Shown piece by piece: positions 24,415-33,688 of a stretch of 64,000 bases of DNA (the stretch's first letter is position 1; each line of letters begins with the position of its first letter). Source of the DNA: Mesorhizobium sp. ES1-1 (lineage in GTDB: Bacteria > Pseudomonadota > Alphaproteobacteria > Rhizobiales > Rhizobiaceae); contig NZ_JAIUGX010000008.1 in assembly GCF_020164785.1 (NCBI RefSeq), positions 186,001 through 250,000 of the forward strand, given 5' to 3'. The position numbers were made by a program, and so were the translations under genes. The notes below the pieces were generated by a model, which was not told where the DNA came from, did no database searches, and saw only the letters and a program-made list of their open reading frames with translations.

Positions 24415-25827
24415 ATGAACAAAACTCCAATCCACATCATCGGCGGCGGTTTGGCCGGGTCGGAAGCTGCGTGGCAAGCAGCACAGGCCGGCGTACCGGT
24501 CATTCTGCACGAAATGCGCCCGGTTCGCGGCACCGATGCGCACAAGACTGATGGGCTGGCCGAGCTGGTCTGTTCCAATTCCTTTCGCTCGGACGATGCG
24601 CAAAACAATGCCGTTGGCCTTCTGCACGCCGAGATGCGGCTGGCCGGCTCGCTGATCATGAGCGCCGGCGACGCCAGCCAGGTGCCGGCCGGCGGCGCGC
24701 TTGCCGTGGACCGGGACGGCTTTTCCGACAGGGTGACAAGGGCCCTCGAAGCGCACCCCCTGATCACCATCCAGCGCGAGGAAGTGCCCGGCCTGCCACC
24801 GGCGGACTGGGATCAGGCGATCGTCGCCACCGGGCCGCTGACCGCGCCTTCGCTTGCCCAGTCTATCGCTGACGCAACGGGCGCCGATGCGCTGGCCTTC
24901 TTCGACGCCATCGCGCCGATCGTCCACTTCGACACGATCGACATGGATATTTGCTGGTTCCAGTCGCGTTACGACAAGGTCGGGCCGGGCGGCACCGGCA
25001 AGGATTACATCAACTGTCCGATGGACAAGGAGCAGTACCTTGCCTTTGTGCAGGCGCTTGTCGATGGCCAGAAGACCGAATTCAAGCAATGGGAAGGCAC
25101 GCCCTATTTCGATGGCTGCCTGCCGATCGAGATCATGGCCGAGCGCGGCGTCGAGACGCTCCGCTATGGCCCGATGAAGCCAATGGGACTGACCAATGCG
25201 CACAATCCGACGGTGAAGGCCTATGCTGTCGTGCAGTTGCGCCAGGACAATGCGCTGGGCACGCTCTACAACATGGTCGGATTCCAGACCAAGCTGAAGC
25301 ATGCCGAACAGGTGCGCGTATTCCGCACTATTCCGGGCCTGCAAAACGCCGATTTTGCCCGTCTGGGCGGCCTGCACCGCAATACCTACATCAACTCGCC
25401 GACTCTGCTCGACGCCTCTCTGCAGCTGAAGTCGCGCCCCGGCCTGCGCTTCGCCGGCCAGATCACCGGCTGCGAGGGCTATGTCGAGAGCGCCGCGATC
25501 GGCCTGTTGGCCGGACGCTTCGCGGCCGCCGAGAGGCTCGGCCATGCACCATCGCTGCCGCCGCTCACCACGGCCTTCGGTGCGCTGCTCAACCATATCA
25601 CCGGTGGCCATATCGTTTCCGATGACGAACCGGGGAAGCGCTCCTTCCAGCCGATGAACGTCAATTTCGGCCTGTTCCTCCCGGTCGAGGCGCCGAAAAC
25701 CGAGGGCAAGCGCATGCGCGGCAAGGACAAGACCGTCGCCAAGCGCCATGCAATCACATCGCGGGCCCTCTGTGACTGCCGGCAATGGCTTGGGCTGCCG
25801 GCGCGAACCGCCGAAGCCGCGGAATAG
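24415..25827 (+). CDS. trmFO: Methylenetetrahydrofolate-tRNA uracil-54 methyltransferase
   Basis: Folate/FAD-dependent enzyme that makes ribothymidine at position 54 of tRNA (T-loop). The protein is 470 residues. The FAD-binding [14 protein letters not shown] is at the N-terminus, followed by LHEMRP and the conserved [11 protein letters not shown]. Also seen are GKDYINCPM and the C-terminal [20 protein letters not shown] and [10 protein letters not shown]. The related MnmG would be longer (about 620) and is not meant here. The start at ATG 24415 has a poor ribosome-binding site. It converges with the phytoene-synthase-like gene (26 bases between stops). Confidence 0.97.
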   Translation: MNKTPIHIIGGGLAGSEAAWQAAQAGVPVILHEMRPVRGTDAHKTDGLAELVCSNSFRSDDAQNNAVGLLHAEMRLAGSLIMSAGDASQVPAGGALAVDRDGFSDRVTRALEAHPLITIQREEVPGLPPADWDQAIVATGPLTAPSLAQSIADATGADALAFFDAIAPIVHFDTIDMDICWFQSRYDKVGPGGTGKDYINCPMDKEQYLAFVQALVDGQKTEFKQWEGTPYFDGCLPIEIMAERGVETLRYGPMKPMGLTNAHNPTVKAYAVVQLRQDNALGTLYNMVGFQTKLKHAEQVRVFRTIPGLQNADFARLGGLHRNTYINSPTLLDASLQLKSRPGLRFAGQITGCEGYVESAAIGLLAGRFAAAERLGHAPSLPPLTTAFGALLNHITGGHIVSDDEPGKRSFQPMNVNFGLFLPVEAPKTEGKRMRGKDKTVAKRHAITSRALCDCRQWLGLPARTAEAAE

Positions 25828-25853
25828 CGACGGCGCCGCAACCAGTCTGTCGC

Positions 25854-26690
25854 TTACGCCCAGCCCTTGGTCGCGCGATGCAGAAGCAGCCAGTGCCGGT
25901 GCAGCACCGACAGTCGCGCCACGCTGTGCAGCGGAGAATGGCGTTCCAGTTTCGTCAGATAGGCACGCGACAGCGCCACCGATAGGAACGCCGGGCGCAA
26001 AGACACCGGCAGCCCGGCAGCGTCTCGCTCGAAAGCCGACAGATGTTCGCGCGCCAGCGCAATCATTGCCTCCACGGCGCGCTGCGCACCGGGCCCGCCA
26101 TCGCCCTGAACAAACTCTTCCGGCGATGATCCCGCCGCTGCCAGGAGATCGGCCGGGACGAAGCACTGCCCGCGCTTGCGATGCAGCGGCAACAAGAGCA
26201 GGAGGCCGGTCATGGCTTGCGCACAGCCTGCCCTGCCCGCCAGTTCGGCAAAGCGAGGCGCCGCGATGGGGTCGAGCACCATCGCCGCCAGCTGGATCAG
26301 GGCCGCCGCGGTCTCGCCGCAATAGCCTTCGAGATCGGTGCGTGACGGCATCGGATCATCGTACAGGTCGAAGATGCGCGCTTCGAGCATGTTGTCGAAG
26401 GCCGCCTTTGGCAGACCGTACGCGGCGATGGTGGCGTTCAAGGCCTCGGCCGTGGGATGGCCGGCACCCGCCTCCCCGCCGGCCGCGATGACATCGCGCC
26501 ACCATTGCAACCGCACCTCGCCCGGCAAGGTCTCGCGTATGCGATCGCGAATACCGGCGATCTCGGCATTGAAGGCATAGAGCGACAACAATCCATCGCG
26601 CTTGTCGGCCGACGCGTAGAGCGCCGTGAGGTAACGATCATGGTCGGCGCTTCGCACCGCCTCCATGACGATTCCGGCGTTCGCGGACAT
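25854..26690 (-). CDS. Phytoene/squalene synthase family protein (NDUFAF6-like)
   Basis: A 278-residue isoprenoid-synthase-fold protein. Family features include the aspartate-containing FNAEIAGIRDRI, LQWWRDVI, and DLYDDPMPSRTDLEGYCGETAAALIQLA. No other carotenoid or hopanoid gene is nearby. This subgroup corresponds to mitochondrial NDUFAF6 (a complex I assembly factor), and its gene start overlaps the stop of a homologue of NDUFAF3, so a role in assembly rather than terpene synthesis is plausible but inferred. ATG 26690 is used; the longer frame to 26966 overlaps the upstream gene. It is the distal gene of yajC-secDF-Mth938. Confidence 0.85.
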   Translation of the reverse strand: MSANAGIVMEAVRSADHDRYLTALYASADKRDGLLSLYAFNAEIAGIRDRIRETLPGEVRLQWWRDVIAAGGEAGAGHPTAEALNATIAAYGLPKAAFDNMLEARIFDLYDDPMPSRTDLEGYCGETAAALIQLAAMVLDPIAAPRFAELAGRAGCAQAMTGLLLLLPLHRKRGQCFVPADLLAAAGSSPEEFVQGDGGPGAQRAVEAMIALAREHLSAFERDAAGLPVSLRPAFLSVALSRAYLTKLERHSPLHSVARLSVLHRHWLLLHRATKGWA

Positions 26691-27082
26691 CAGTCCACGG
26701 CGATGAGCGCGGCGGCCACGGCGCGGTCTTCGGCCAGCAGGACATTGTAGGTTCGCACCGCCGCTCCGGTCGACATCGGGTCTGCCCCGATGCCGGCCGC
26801 CTTTAGCGCCGCGCGCAATGCCGCGGGCAAGGGTCGGAGATCTCTCCCCATGCCGACCAGCAGGATCTCGATCTTGTCGGCCTCCGCCAGCACCCGGTCG
26901 AAATCCGGCACGTTGAGCGCCAGAGCATCCTTGGGCTCCCAGCCATGGATGCCGGACGGCAGACAAAGCAGCGAGCCGCGGTGCGACATGTCGGCGAAGC
27001 GGAAGCCGCCATTGCCATAGGCCTCGATAGGCGCACGACCGGGGAAATGCGCCTCGCGGATAAGGATGCCTTTGCCGCTCAC
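26690..27082 (-). CDS. Mth938/DUF498 domain protein (NDUFAF3-like)
   Basis: A 130-residue protein with the Mth938 fold pattern: YGNGGFRFADMSHRGSLLCL, then IHGWEPKD, a central strand-helix ILLVGMGRDLRPLP, and AVRTYNVLLAEDRAVAAALI at the end. The human homologue NDUFAF3 is an assembly factor for respiratory complex I. In alphaproteobacteria the gene commonly sits beside secDF, exactly as here (28 bases downstream of secDF), which has been taken to indicate a role in membrane-protein insertion. The stop overlaps the start of the downstream gene (TGATG). Confidence 0.88.
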   Translation of the reverse strand: MSGKGILIREAHFPGRAPIEAYGNGGFRFADMSHRGSLLCLPSGIHGWEPKDALALNVPDFDRVLAEADKIEILLVGMGRDLRPLPAALRAALKAAGIGADPMSTGAAVRTYNVLLAEDRAVAAALIAVD

Positions 27083-27110
27083 CGTCCTGTCATCCCTTCG
27101 GGGCGGCCCT

Positions 27111-29663
27111 TCAGGTTGCGACCGCCTTGCCGCCGCTGATCGGCTTTTCCTCGTCGGCTGTCGAAGCCTGCGGCCTCAGCTTGAAAAGGATCAGCAATGG
27201 CGCGGCGATGAAGATCGACGAATAAGTGCCGAAGATGACGCCGAACAGCATCGCCAGCGTGAAAGAACGGATTACCTCGCCGCCGAACAACACCAGCGCC
27301 AACAGCGCCAGGCTGGTCGTCACCGAGGTCAGCGTTGTTCTCGACAGCGTCTCGTTGATGGCATTGTTGAGGAGCTGCGGCAGCGGCATGCGCTTGTATT
27401 TGCGGAGGTCCTCTCGAACGCGGTCGTAGACCACGATCGTGTCGTTGAGCGAGTAGCCGATGATGGTCAGGATCGCCGCCAGCGATGATTGGTTGAATTC
27501 GAGCCCGGTTATGACGAAGAAGCCGAGCGTCATGACAACATCGTGCACCGTAGCGATAATGGCGCCCACTGCGAACTGCCACTCGAAGCGGAACCAGACA
27601 TAGACAAGGATGCCAATCAGCGCGACGATCATCGCGAGCGTGCCCTGCTTGGCCAATTCGCCCGAAACCGTCGGCCCGACCACCTCGACGCGGCGGAAAT
27701 CATACTGGTCCTGCAACTCGCCGCGAACCTTGTCGATCACGGTCTGCTCGGCATTTTCACCGGCATCCTGCGTGCCGACCCGGATCAGCACGTCGTTCGG
27801 CGCGCCGAACTGCTGCACCTGCACTTCGCCGATATTGAGTTCCGTCAAGCGGTTGCGGATATCGCCAATATTGGCGTCACCACTCTTGGACTGCACCTCG
27901 ATCAGTGAACCGCCCTTGAAATCGATGCCGTAATTGATGCCGACGGTCATGAACAGCACGACGGACAGGATCGACAATGTGCTCGACAGCGCGAAGGTCC
28001 ACCGGCGGATGCCCATGAACGGGATCTTCGTGCCGGGCGGGACAAAGGTGATCGGAGCGCGCGGCAATTCCTTCGGACGTGCGCGCCGAAGCCAGATCGA
28101 CACCAGCAGGCGGGTGAACGTGAAGGCGGTGAAGACCGTGGTCAGGATGCCAATGGCATAGGTAATGGCGAAACCCTTGACCGGTCCGGTGCCGAGATAA
28201 AACAGCACGACCGTGGCGATCAGCGACGTGACGTTGGAATCGACGATGGTCGCCAGCGCCTTGGAGAAGCCGGTGTCGATCGCCTGGATCACGGAGCGGC
28301 CGGCGCGCCGCTCTTCGCGGATACGCTCGTAGATCAGCACGTTGGAATCGACCGCCATGCCGATGGTCAGGACGATACCGGCAATACCGGGCAAGGTCAG
28401 CGTCGCTCCAAGCAGGGAGAGCACGCCGACGATCATCGCCACATGCACAGCCAGCGCGATGTTGGCGAGGAAGCCCAGGAAGCCGTAGGCAATGAACATG
28501 AAGGCGACGACGAGGATCGAGCCGATGATGCCCGCCACCTTGCCGGCATGGATCGAGTCCTGGCCGAGGCCCGGGCCGACGGTACGTTCTTCGATGACGG
28601 TCAATGTCGCCGGCAACGCACCGGCACGCAGCAGCACAGCCAGGTCATTGGCGCTCTGTGCGGTGAAATTGCCGGATATCTGTCCCGTCCCACCCAGGAT
28701 CGCCTCACGGATCTGCGGCGCCGAGATCACCTGGTTGTCGAGCACGATGGCGAACAGCTTGCCGACATTCTGGGCGGTCGCCTGGCCGAAGCGGGCTGCG
28801 CCCTTGGAATCGAAGCGGAACGAGACCACCGGCTCATTGTTTTGGGAATTATAGGTTGCCTGGGCATCGACGAGGTTCTCGCCCGATACGATGACGCGGT
28901 TCTCGATCAGATACGGGACCGGCGGGTCGTCCTGCGAATAGAGGACCGATGACCCGGCCGGAGGACGGCCTTTCATCGCATCCTGCACCGGCATCGACTG
29001 GTCGACCATCTGGAAGGTCAACTTGGCCGTCTGGCCGAGAATTTCCTTCAGCCTTTGCGGGTCCTGCAGGCCCGGTACCTGGACCAGGATCCGGTCGTCG
29101 CCTTGCCGCTGCACGATCGGTTCGGTCGTGCCGAGCTCGTTGACGCGACGCTCGACAACCTCGATCGACTGCGTCAACGCGGTCGACGTGCGGTACTTGA
29201 TGCCGGCATCGGTCACATTGAACTTGAGCAGGCCCGGCTCGGAATCGTCGAGCGTCATTTCCTGGATGGAACCGCCGGTGAAAAGTCCTGCGGCCACCGG
29301 ATCGGTCAGCGATTTCAGCGCTTTCTTGGCCGCATCGAGCTGGGCGGGATCGGTGATGCGGACCTGCAACGTCCGCCCCGTGCCGGCGAGACCGGTATAG
29401 CCTATCTTGGCATCGCGCAGCAGCGTCCGTATCTCGTCGCGCGTCGTCTCGAGCCGATCCTTGATCAGATCGTTCTGGTTCATCTCGAGGAGGATGTGCG
29501 AGCCACCCTGAAGGTCGAGGCCGAGCGTCATCTGGCGCTTCGGCACCCAGCTCGGCAGCTGGGCCAGGGTACTCGCGGGAAAGAGATTGGGCGCGGCGAG
29601 GATCACCGTGATGGCCACGGCCACCCAGATCAGGATCATCTTGAAGCGCGAGAAATACAGCAT
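27111..29663 (-). CDS. secDF: Fused protein translocase subunit SecDF
   Basis: Uses the proton gradient to drive late steps of Sec-dependent export. The 850-residue protein is SecD and SecF in one chain. The first membrane helix is at residues 6-28, then the large periplasmic P1 domain (to about 350, including LGLDLQGGSHILLEM). The SecD membrane helices include the GTL..PGIAGIVLTIGMAVDSNVLIYERIREE stretch, with Asp and Arg of the proton path. SecF follows from about 540 (FALSSTLSILSVVLFM, GIDFKGGSLIEV), ending with SLNDTIVVYDRVREDLR. yajC lies 51 bases upstream; the Mth938 gene follows 28 bases downstream. Confidence 0.97.
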   Translation of the reverse strand: MLYFSRFKMILIWVAVAITVILAAPNLFPASTLAQLPSWVPKRQMTLGLDLQGGSHILLEMNQNDLIKDRLETTRDEIRTLLRDAKIGYTGLAGTGRTLQVRITDPAQLDAAKKALKSLTDPVAAGLFTGGSIQEMTLDDSEPGLLKFNVTDAGIKYRTSTALTQSIEVVERRVNELGTTEPIVQRQGDDRILVQVPGLQDPQRLKEILGQTAKLTFQMVDQSMPVQDAMKGRPPAGSSVLYSQDDPPVPYLIENRVIVSGENLVDAQATYNSQNNEPVVSFRFDSKGAARFGQATAQNVGKLFAIVLDNQVISAPQIREAILGGTGQISGNFTAQSANDLAVLLRAGALPATLTVIEERTVGPGLGQDSIHAGKVAGIIGSILVVAFMFIAYGFLGFLANIALAVHVAMIVGVLSLLGATLTLPGIAGIVLTIGMAVDSNVLIYERIREERRAGRSVIQAIDTGFSKALATIVDSNVTSLIATVVLFYLGTGPVKGFAITYAIGILTTVFTAFTFTRLLVSIWLRRARPKELPRAPITFVPPGTKIPFMGIRRWTFALSSTLSILSVVLFMTVGINYGIDFKGGSLIEVQSKSGDANIGDIRNRLTELNIGEVQVQQFGAPNDVLIRVGTQDAGENAEQTVIDKVRGELQDQYDFRRVEVVGPTVSGELAKQGTLAMIVALIGILVYVWFRFEWQFAVGAIIATVHDVVMTLGFFVITGLEFNQSSLAAILTIIGYSLNDTIVVYDRVREDLRKYKRMPLPQLLNNAINETLSRTTLTSVTTSLALLALVLFGGEVIRSFTLAMLFGVIFGTYSSIFIAAPLLILFKLRPQASTADEEKPISGGKAVAT

Positions 29664-29714
29664 ATGGCGTCGTCCGTCAGAGCGTGTCCGCGGATCGCTC
29701 CGCCTGAAATTGGG

Positions 29715-30056
29715 TTATTTCTTGGCGTTCTGGTTGGCCACCGGCTCGCCCTTGACGCGCACGTCGGCGATTGTCGAGCGCAATGCGGTCACCTTGAGGC
29801 CGCTGCCGAGATCGACCTCGAGCTCGTTGTCGTCGATGACCTTCGTCACCTTGCCGACAAAGCCGCCGCCGGTGATGACCGTGTCGCCACGACGCACCGC
29901 CGCCAGCATCTCGCCGCGCTTCTTCAGCTGTGTGCGCTGCGGCCTGATGATCAGGAAGTACATGATGACGAAAATCAGGACAAACGGCAGAATGCTGATG
30001 AGCATGTCGGGAGACGTGCCGCCGATGCCTTGCGCGTATGCCGGTGTCACGAACAT
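29715..30056 (-). CDS. yajC: Preprotein translocase subunit YajC
   Basis: A 113-residue single-pass protein of the SecDF-YajC complex. The hydrophobic segment ISILPFVLIFVIMYFLIIRPQ (about 25-45) ends in the signature IIRPQ. It is followed by KKRGEMLAAVRRGDTVITGGG and the typical small beta-domain (GKVTKVIDDNELEVDLG). It is the first gene of the leftward yajC-secDF-Mth938-phytoene-synthase-like unit. Confidence 0.96.
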   Translation of the reverse strand: MFVTPAYAQGIGGTSPDMLISILPFVLIFVIMYFLIIRPQRTQLKKRGEMLAAVRRGDTVITGGGFVGKVTKVIDDNELEVDLGSGLKVTALRSTIADVRVKGEPVANQNAKK

Positions 30057-30203
30057 CGAGGAACTCCTGAATTTGGAAAACAGCCGCCACGCCGGATCCT
30101 GGCGTTGGCGGCCCTGAAATTTGGCCGGAATATAGTCGGTAAACTTGTCAATGCAACTGCGCGGCCGGGCAAATCGGCTGCTTTTCCGGCCTCTCGGGCC
30201 GTG

Positions 30204-30255
30204 TTAGAGCATGATGGCGAAGAGCACGAGACTGTTTCCGCAAAAGATTACGTTC
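30204..30255. repeat. Degenerate copy of the rhizobial AGAGCATGATG intergenic element
   Basis: TTAGAGCATGATGGCGAA, then TTTCCGCAAAAGATTACG, resemble the two halves of the palindromic intergenic repeats common in Mesorhizobium genomes (TTAGAGCATGATG ... TTTTCGG..AAGATCATG). The left half is well kept and the right half has drifted. It lies between divergent yajC and the DUF815 gene. Identification is from memory of the element's typical sequence. Confidence 0.4.
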
Positions 30256-30346
30256 GCGCAGAAGGTTACAACGGGTTTCGCGCATGGCGGAATCGGCGAC
30301 CTTTGCGCAGCCCGCATCAATCCCAATCAGCAAGCAGAAGACAGAC

Positions 30347-31222
30347 ATGACCGACAGCAGCCTGGACGCCCTGAACAGCAAGCTCGACCGCCTGATCGAG
30401 GCGGTCGGCCGGCTGGCAAGACCCCCGGTCCCTGAAACGGACCTTGCCGGCGCCGATTGCTTCGTCTGGCAAGCCGATCCCGGCTATCTTGAGCCGGTGC
30501 GCAAGGTAAACCGCGTCGACATCGGTCTGATCCGTGGCGTCGACCGCGTCCGCGACATCCTGGTGGACAACACCGAACGCTTCGCCGCCGGGCATGCCGC
30601 CAACAACGTGTTGTTATGGGGCGCGCGCGGCATGGGCAAATCGTCGCTGGTCAAGGCCGCGCATGCCGAGATCAACGCCAAGGCAAGATCCGACATGCCG
30701 CTCAAGCTCATCGAGATCCACCGCGAGGACATCGATACGCTGCCGAAGCTCATGGCTTTGCTGAAGGCCGCTCCGTTCCGCTTCATCCTGTTTTGCGACG
30801 ACCTCTCCTTCGACCACGACGACACGTCCTACAAATCGCTCAAGGCGGCACTCGAAGGCGGTGTCGAGGGCCGACCGGCCAATGTCATCTTCTACGCCAC
30901 ATCGAACCGCCGCCACCTCCTGCCGCGCGACATGATCGACAACGAGCGCTCCACCGCCATCAACCCGTCGGAAGCGGTCGAAGAGAAGGTTTCGCTGTCC
31001 GATCGTTTCGGCCTCTGGCTCGGCTTCCACAAATGCTCGCAGGACGAATATCTCGATATGGTCAGCGGCTATGCCAACCACCACGGCCTCGACATCGAGC
31101 CTGACCAATTGCGTGCCGAGGCGCTTGAATGGGCGACGACGCGCGGCAGTCGTTCCGGCCGCGTGGCCTGGCAGTTTACTCAGGACCTGGCCGGGCGCCT
31201 CGGCAAGCCGCTGAAGGACTGA
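30347..31222 (+). CDS. DUF815 AAA-type ATP-binding protein
   Basis: A 291-residue P-loop protein from ATG 30347 (MTDSSLDALNSKLDRL, a short coiled-coil-like start). Walker A is in LLWGARGMGKSSLVKA near residues 87-102, and a Walker-B-like stretch FILFCDDLSF follows near 145-154. Then come IFYATSNRRHLLPRDM and ERSTAINP, with SLSDRFGLWLGFHKCSQDEYL as sensor-region motifs of DUF815. The function is uncharacterised. It is divergent from yajC. An in-frame start at 30284 is possible. Confidence 0.9.
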   Translation: MTDSSLDALNSKLDRLIEAVGRLARPPVPETDLAGADCFVWQADPGYLEPVRKVNRVDIGLIRGVDRVRDILVDNTERFAAGHAANNVLLWGARGMGKSSLVKAAHAEINAKARSDMPLKLIEIHREDIDTLPKLMALLKAAPFRFILFCDDLSFDHDDTSYKSLKAALEGGVEGRPANVIFYATSNRRHLLPRDMIDNERSTAINPSEAVEEKVSLSDRFGLWLGFHKCSQDEYLDMVSGYANHHGLDIEPDQLRAEALEWATTRGSRSGRVAWQFTQDLAGRLGKPLKD

Positions 31223-31240
31223 TCTTCACAACATGCAATT

Positions 31241-31269
31241 GAAAAAGCCCGCTCCTTGCGGAGCGGGCT
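31241..31269 (-). terminator. Intrinsic terminator of the NlpD-like gene
   Basis: AGCCCGCTCC and GGAGCGGGCT form a perfect 10-bp stem around TTGC (31246-31269). On the minus strand the stem runs straight into TTTTTC. It lies 54 bases after the stop codon of the LysM/M23 gene, and 24 bases past the DUF815 stop codon on the other strand. Confidence 0.85.
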
Positions 31270-31322
31270 GAGCGGACGGGCCGGACTGGAGGACAGACGG
31301 CCCGCAAATCGCTTTTCTTGTT

Positions 31323-32834
31323 CTATTCGAGAAAGCCCGAAGGATCGACCGGCGCCGAATTCTTGCGCACTTCGAAGTGGAGCTTAGGCGAGTCCGTCGT
31401 GCCGCTCATGCCCGACAGCGCGATCTCCTGGCCGCGCTTGACCTTCTGGCCACGCTGAACCTCGATCGAACTGGCGTGGCCGTAGACGGTGACCAGGCCG
31501 TTCTCATGGCGGACCAGCACCGTGTTGCCGAATTCCTTGAGGCCGTCGCCGGCATAGATGACGACGCCGTTCTCCGCCGCCTTGACCGGCGTTCCCGTCG
31601 GCACGGCGATGTCGACACCGTCCTTGCCGCCACCGAAACCGGAGATCACCCGGCCGCGCACCGGCCAGCGCATCTTGCCGATGCCGGTAGCATCGGGAGC
31701 GACGGCGTCGTCGTCTTCGGCCTGCTGGATGACCTTATCCTTCTTCGGCGGCGTGTAGGAGGCCAGTGTTTCCGACGGCGTGGCCTTCGCCGCGGGCTGT
31801 GTGGTGGCCGTGGTGACCGGATCGACCTTCGCCGGTTTGGCGGTGGCGACCGTTGTTGTTGCGCCGGCCGCGGGCACCTTCAGGGTCTGGCCGATCTTGA
31901 GCACGCCATCCTGCAAGCCGTTGGCCTGCTTCAGGGCAACGGGGCCGACCCCGGTCTTTCTGGCGATGGAGGACAATGTATCGCCCGACTGGACCGTATA
32001 GGTGCCGGCAGAACTGGTCGCCTTGGCCTCGGCCACCTGCGGCTTAGACGCCTTGGGTTGGTTCGCGGAGGCCGAAGCGTCTACCGGAGAGGCGGACTTG
32101 CCGTCCTTGGGCTTCGGCTGCTGCGGCAGCACCGCGACCTTCTGCGGCGCGGTTGCCGGCAGGTCGTGCTTGCTGTCCTTGCCCGGCTTGGCCTCGGCGA
32201 CTTTCGGCTCGGCCTTGCTGGAATAGGCGTAGGCCGGGATGACCAGCTTCTGGCCCGTCTTCAACCCTTTGGTGGGGCTAAGCCCGTTGACCTTCATGAT
32301 GACGTCGCTCGGCACATGATAGCGCTGGGCAAGGCCGGAGATGGTCTCGCCATCCCTGACGACGATTTCGGTCGCATGCGGAGAGCCGGCAGGAGCCATG
32401 CGCGGCGCGTCGGGTTGCGAGACCTTGAAGGGCGACCCGGTCGGAGCAACCGGGCCCGTGCTTGCCCTGTCGAGCGGAGGGGCCGAAGCGGTGTGGACCG
32501 GCCGTGAGGCCGGAGCCGACATGGGAGCCGGCTGCGATTGGGCAACGGGCGGCGGCAGCGGCCGGGACGAAACCGGCTCCAGGCTTGACCGGCTGACCGA
32601 CTGCGTGTGGGCGCCGTCGAGCGGCGCGGCTGCGACATCGCCCGGATAAGGCTGCGCGGCGTCCTGCTTGTTGATGATGTTGCGCTGATTGTTGGTCGAT
32701 GAAGTAAAGACGTCATCGACACTGTTGAAGCGCGAAGCCTGGGAACTGCATCCTGCCGCAACCCCCGCGACCATGAGCACGGCGCACCCACGCGCCAGAT
32801 TGCGTCCGTTTGCCTTCAAAACACTGAATTGCAT
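31323..32834 (-). CDS. LysM/M23-domain lipoprotein, NlpD-like, degenerate
   Basis: A 503-residue envelope lipoprotein with lipobox VAAGC near residue 29 and long Pro/Ser/Ala-rich linkers. It has two LysM domains (around 155-200, VRDGETISGLAQRYHV; and around 275-320, VQSGDTLSSIARKTGV) and a C-terminal LytM/M23 domain (about 395-500). The M23 core reads GVDIAVPTGTPVKAAENG, TVYGHAS and KLHFEVR. The first ligand His before the GVD motif is absent and the HxH pair is reduced to KLH. Like E. coli NlpD it is therefore probably an activator of a cell-wall amidase rather than an enzyme. It follows surE-pcm, the classic neighbours of nlpD. Confidence 0.88.
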   Translation of the reverse strand: MQFSVLKANGRNLARGCAVLMVAGVAAGCSSQASRFNSVDDVFTSSTNNQRNIINKQDAAQPYPGDVAAAPLDGAHTQSVSRSSLEPVSSRPLPPPVAQSQPAPMSAPASRPVHTASAPPLDRASTGPVAPTGSPFKVSQPDAPRMAPAGSPHATEIVVRDGETISGLAQRYHVPSDVIMKVNGLSPTKGLKTGQKLVIPAYAYSSKAEPKVAEAKPGKDSKHDLPATAPQKVAVLPQQPKPKDGKSASPVDASASANQPKASKPQVAEAKATSSAGTYTVQSGDTLSSIARKTGVGPVALKQANGLQDGVLKIGQTLKVPAAGATTTVATAKPAKVDPVTTATTQPAAKATPSETLASYTPPKKDKVIQQAEDDDAVAPDATGIGKMRWPVRGRVISGFGGGKDGVDIAVPTGTPVKAAENGVVIYAGDGLKEFGNTVLVRHENGLVTVYGHASSIEVQRGQKVKRGQEIALSGMSGTTDSPKLHFEVRKNSAPVDPSGFLE

Positions 32835-33028
32835 CGCACTGACCCGCACATACCCGGTACAAACTAGGCATGATTAAAGCGCGTTAATGTTACTCGTCGG
32901 TTAACCCGATGGAATCCGACGCAAATTTTCTTAAAATGTTTGGGGAGTTGCGTTGGCGATGTCCGAAAGCAGTTGGACAATGCCAGGACAGGCCGATTTG
33001 GCGATCGCCTGTTGTGATCTATGGTTTG

Positions 33029-33688
33029 CTAGAGGATGTTGGCCAGGCTGCGCAGGATCGGCTGCAGCCGCACCAGGCCTATATCCTCGCGTTCGAAACG
33101 GCTGCCGACCTTGGTCAGCTTAGCCAGCATCTGCTCACCCTCTTCAGGCCCGATCGGAGCGATGACCACGCCGCCGCTCGACAATTGATCGAGCAGGAAG
33201 CGCGGCAGGCTGTCGAAGGCGGCCCAGGCGACGATGCGATCGAAAGGGGCCTCATTGGGCAACCCGCCGGACGCGTCGGCCTGACGAACGATGACGTTGC
33301 CGATGCCGAGCGCCTCGAATCGCTGCCTGGCCTGTTCGACCAGTGTTTTGTAGCGATCGGCGGTGACGACGCGCGATGCCAGTCGCGACATTACGGCCGC
33401 GGTGTATCCGGAGCCGGTGCCGATCTCGAGCACGCGGTTGCCCTGTTCTATCGCTAGAGCGGCGATAACGGCGGCTTGAAGGTCGGCGCCCTCGATTGCC
33501 TCGCCGCATTCGATCGGCAGCATTCGGTCCGACCATGCAATCGAATGATATTGGGCGCCGAGGAAGCCGCGGCGCGGCGTTGCCTCGAAAGCGGTGATCA
33601 ACGGCTTCGGCACCGTTCCCCTGCCGCGCAGCCGCAGCAGGAAGGCGGCGAACCCTTCGCGATCATCGATTGGGAGGCCCTGGTTCAT
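33029..33688 (-). CDS. pcm: Protein-L-isoaspartate O-methyltransferase
   Basis: Repairs isoaspartyl damage in proteins using S-adenosylmethionine. The protein is 219 residues. Motifs include [20 protein letters not shown], the SAM motif [19 protein letters not shown] (about 87-105), and [21 protein letters not shown]. The start overlaps the surE stop by four bases (ATGA), so the pair is coupled. A second, divergent PCMT gene lies at 59.1 kb. Confidence 0.95.
   Translation of the reverse strand: MNQGLPIDDREGFAAFLLRLRGRGTVPKPLITAFEATPRRGFLGAQYHSIAWSDRMLPIECGEAIEGADLQAAVIAALAIEQGNRVLEIGTGSGYTAAVMSRLASRVVTADRYKTLVEQARQRFEALGIGNVIVRQADASGGLPNEAPFDRIVAWAAFDSLPRFLLDQLSSGGVVIAPIGPEEGEQMLAKLTKVGSRFEREDIGLVRLQPILRSLANIL

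Noticed and set aside
24214..26322. 702-codon open frame antisense to trmFO and crossing the RNA cluster
   Set aside because: It lies opposite TrmFO with all its motifs and runs through stem-loops; composition is typical shadow sequence.
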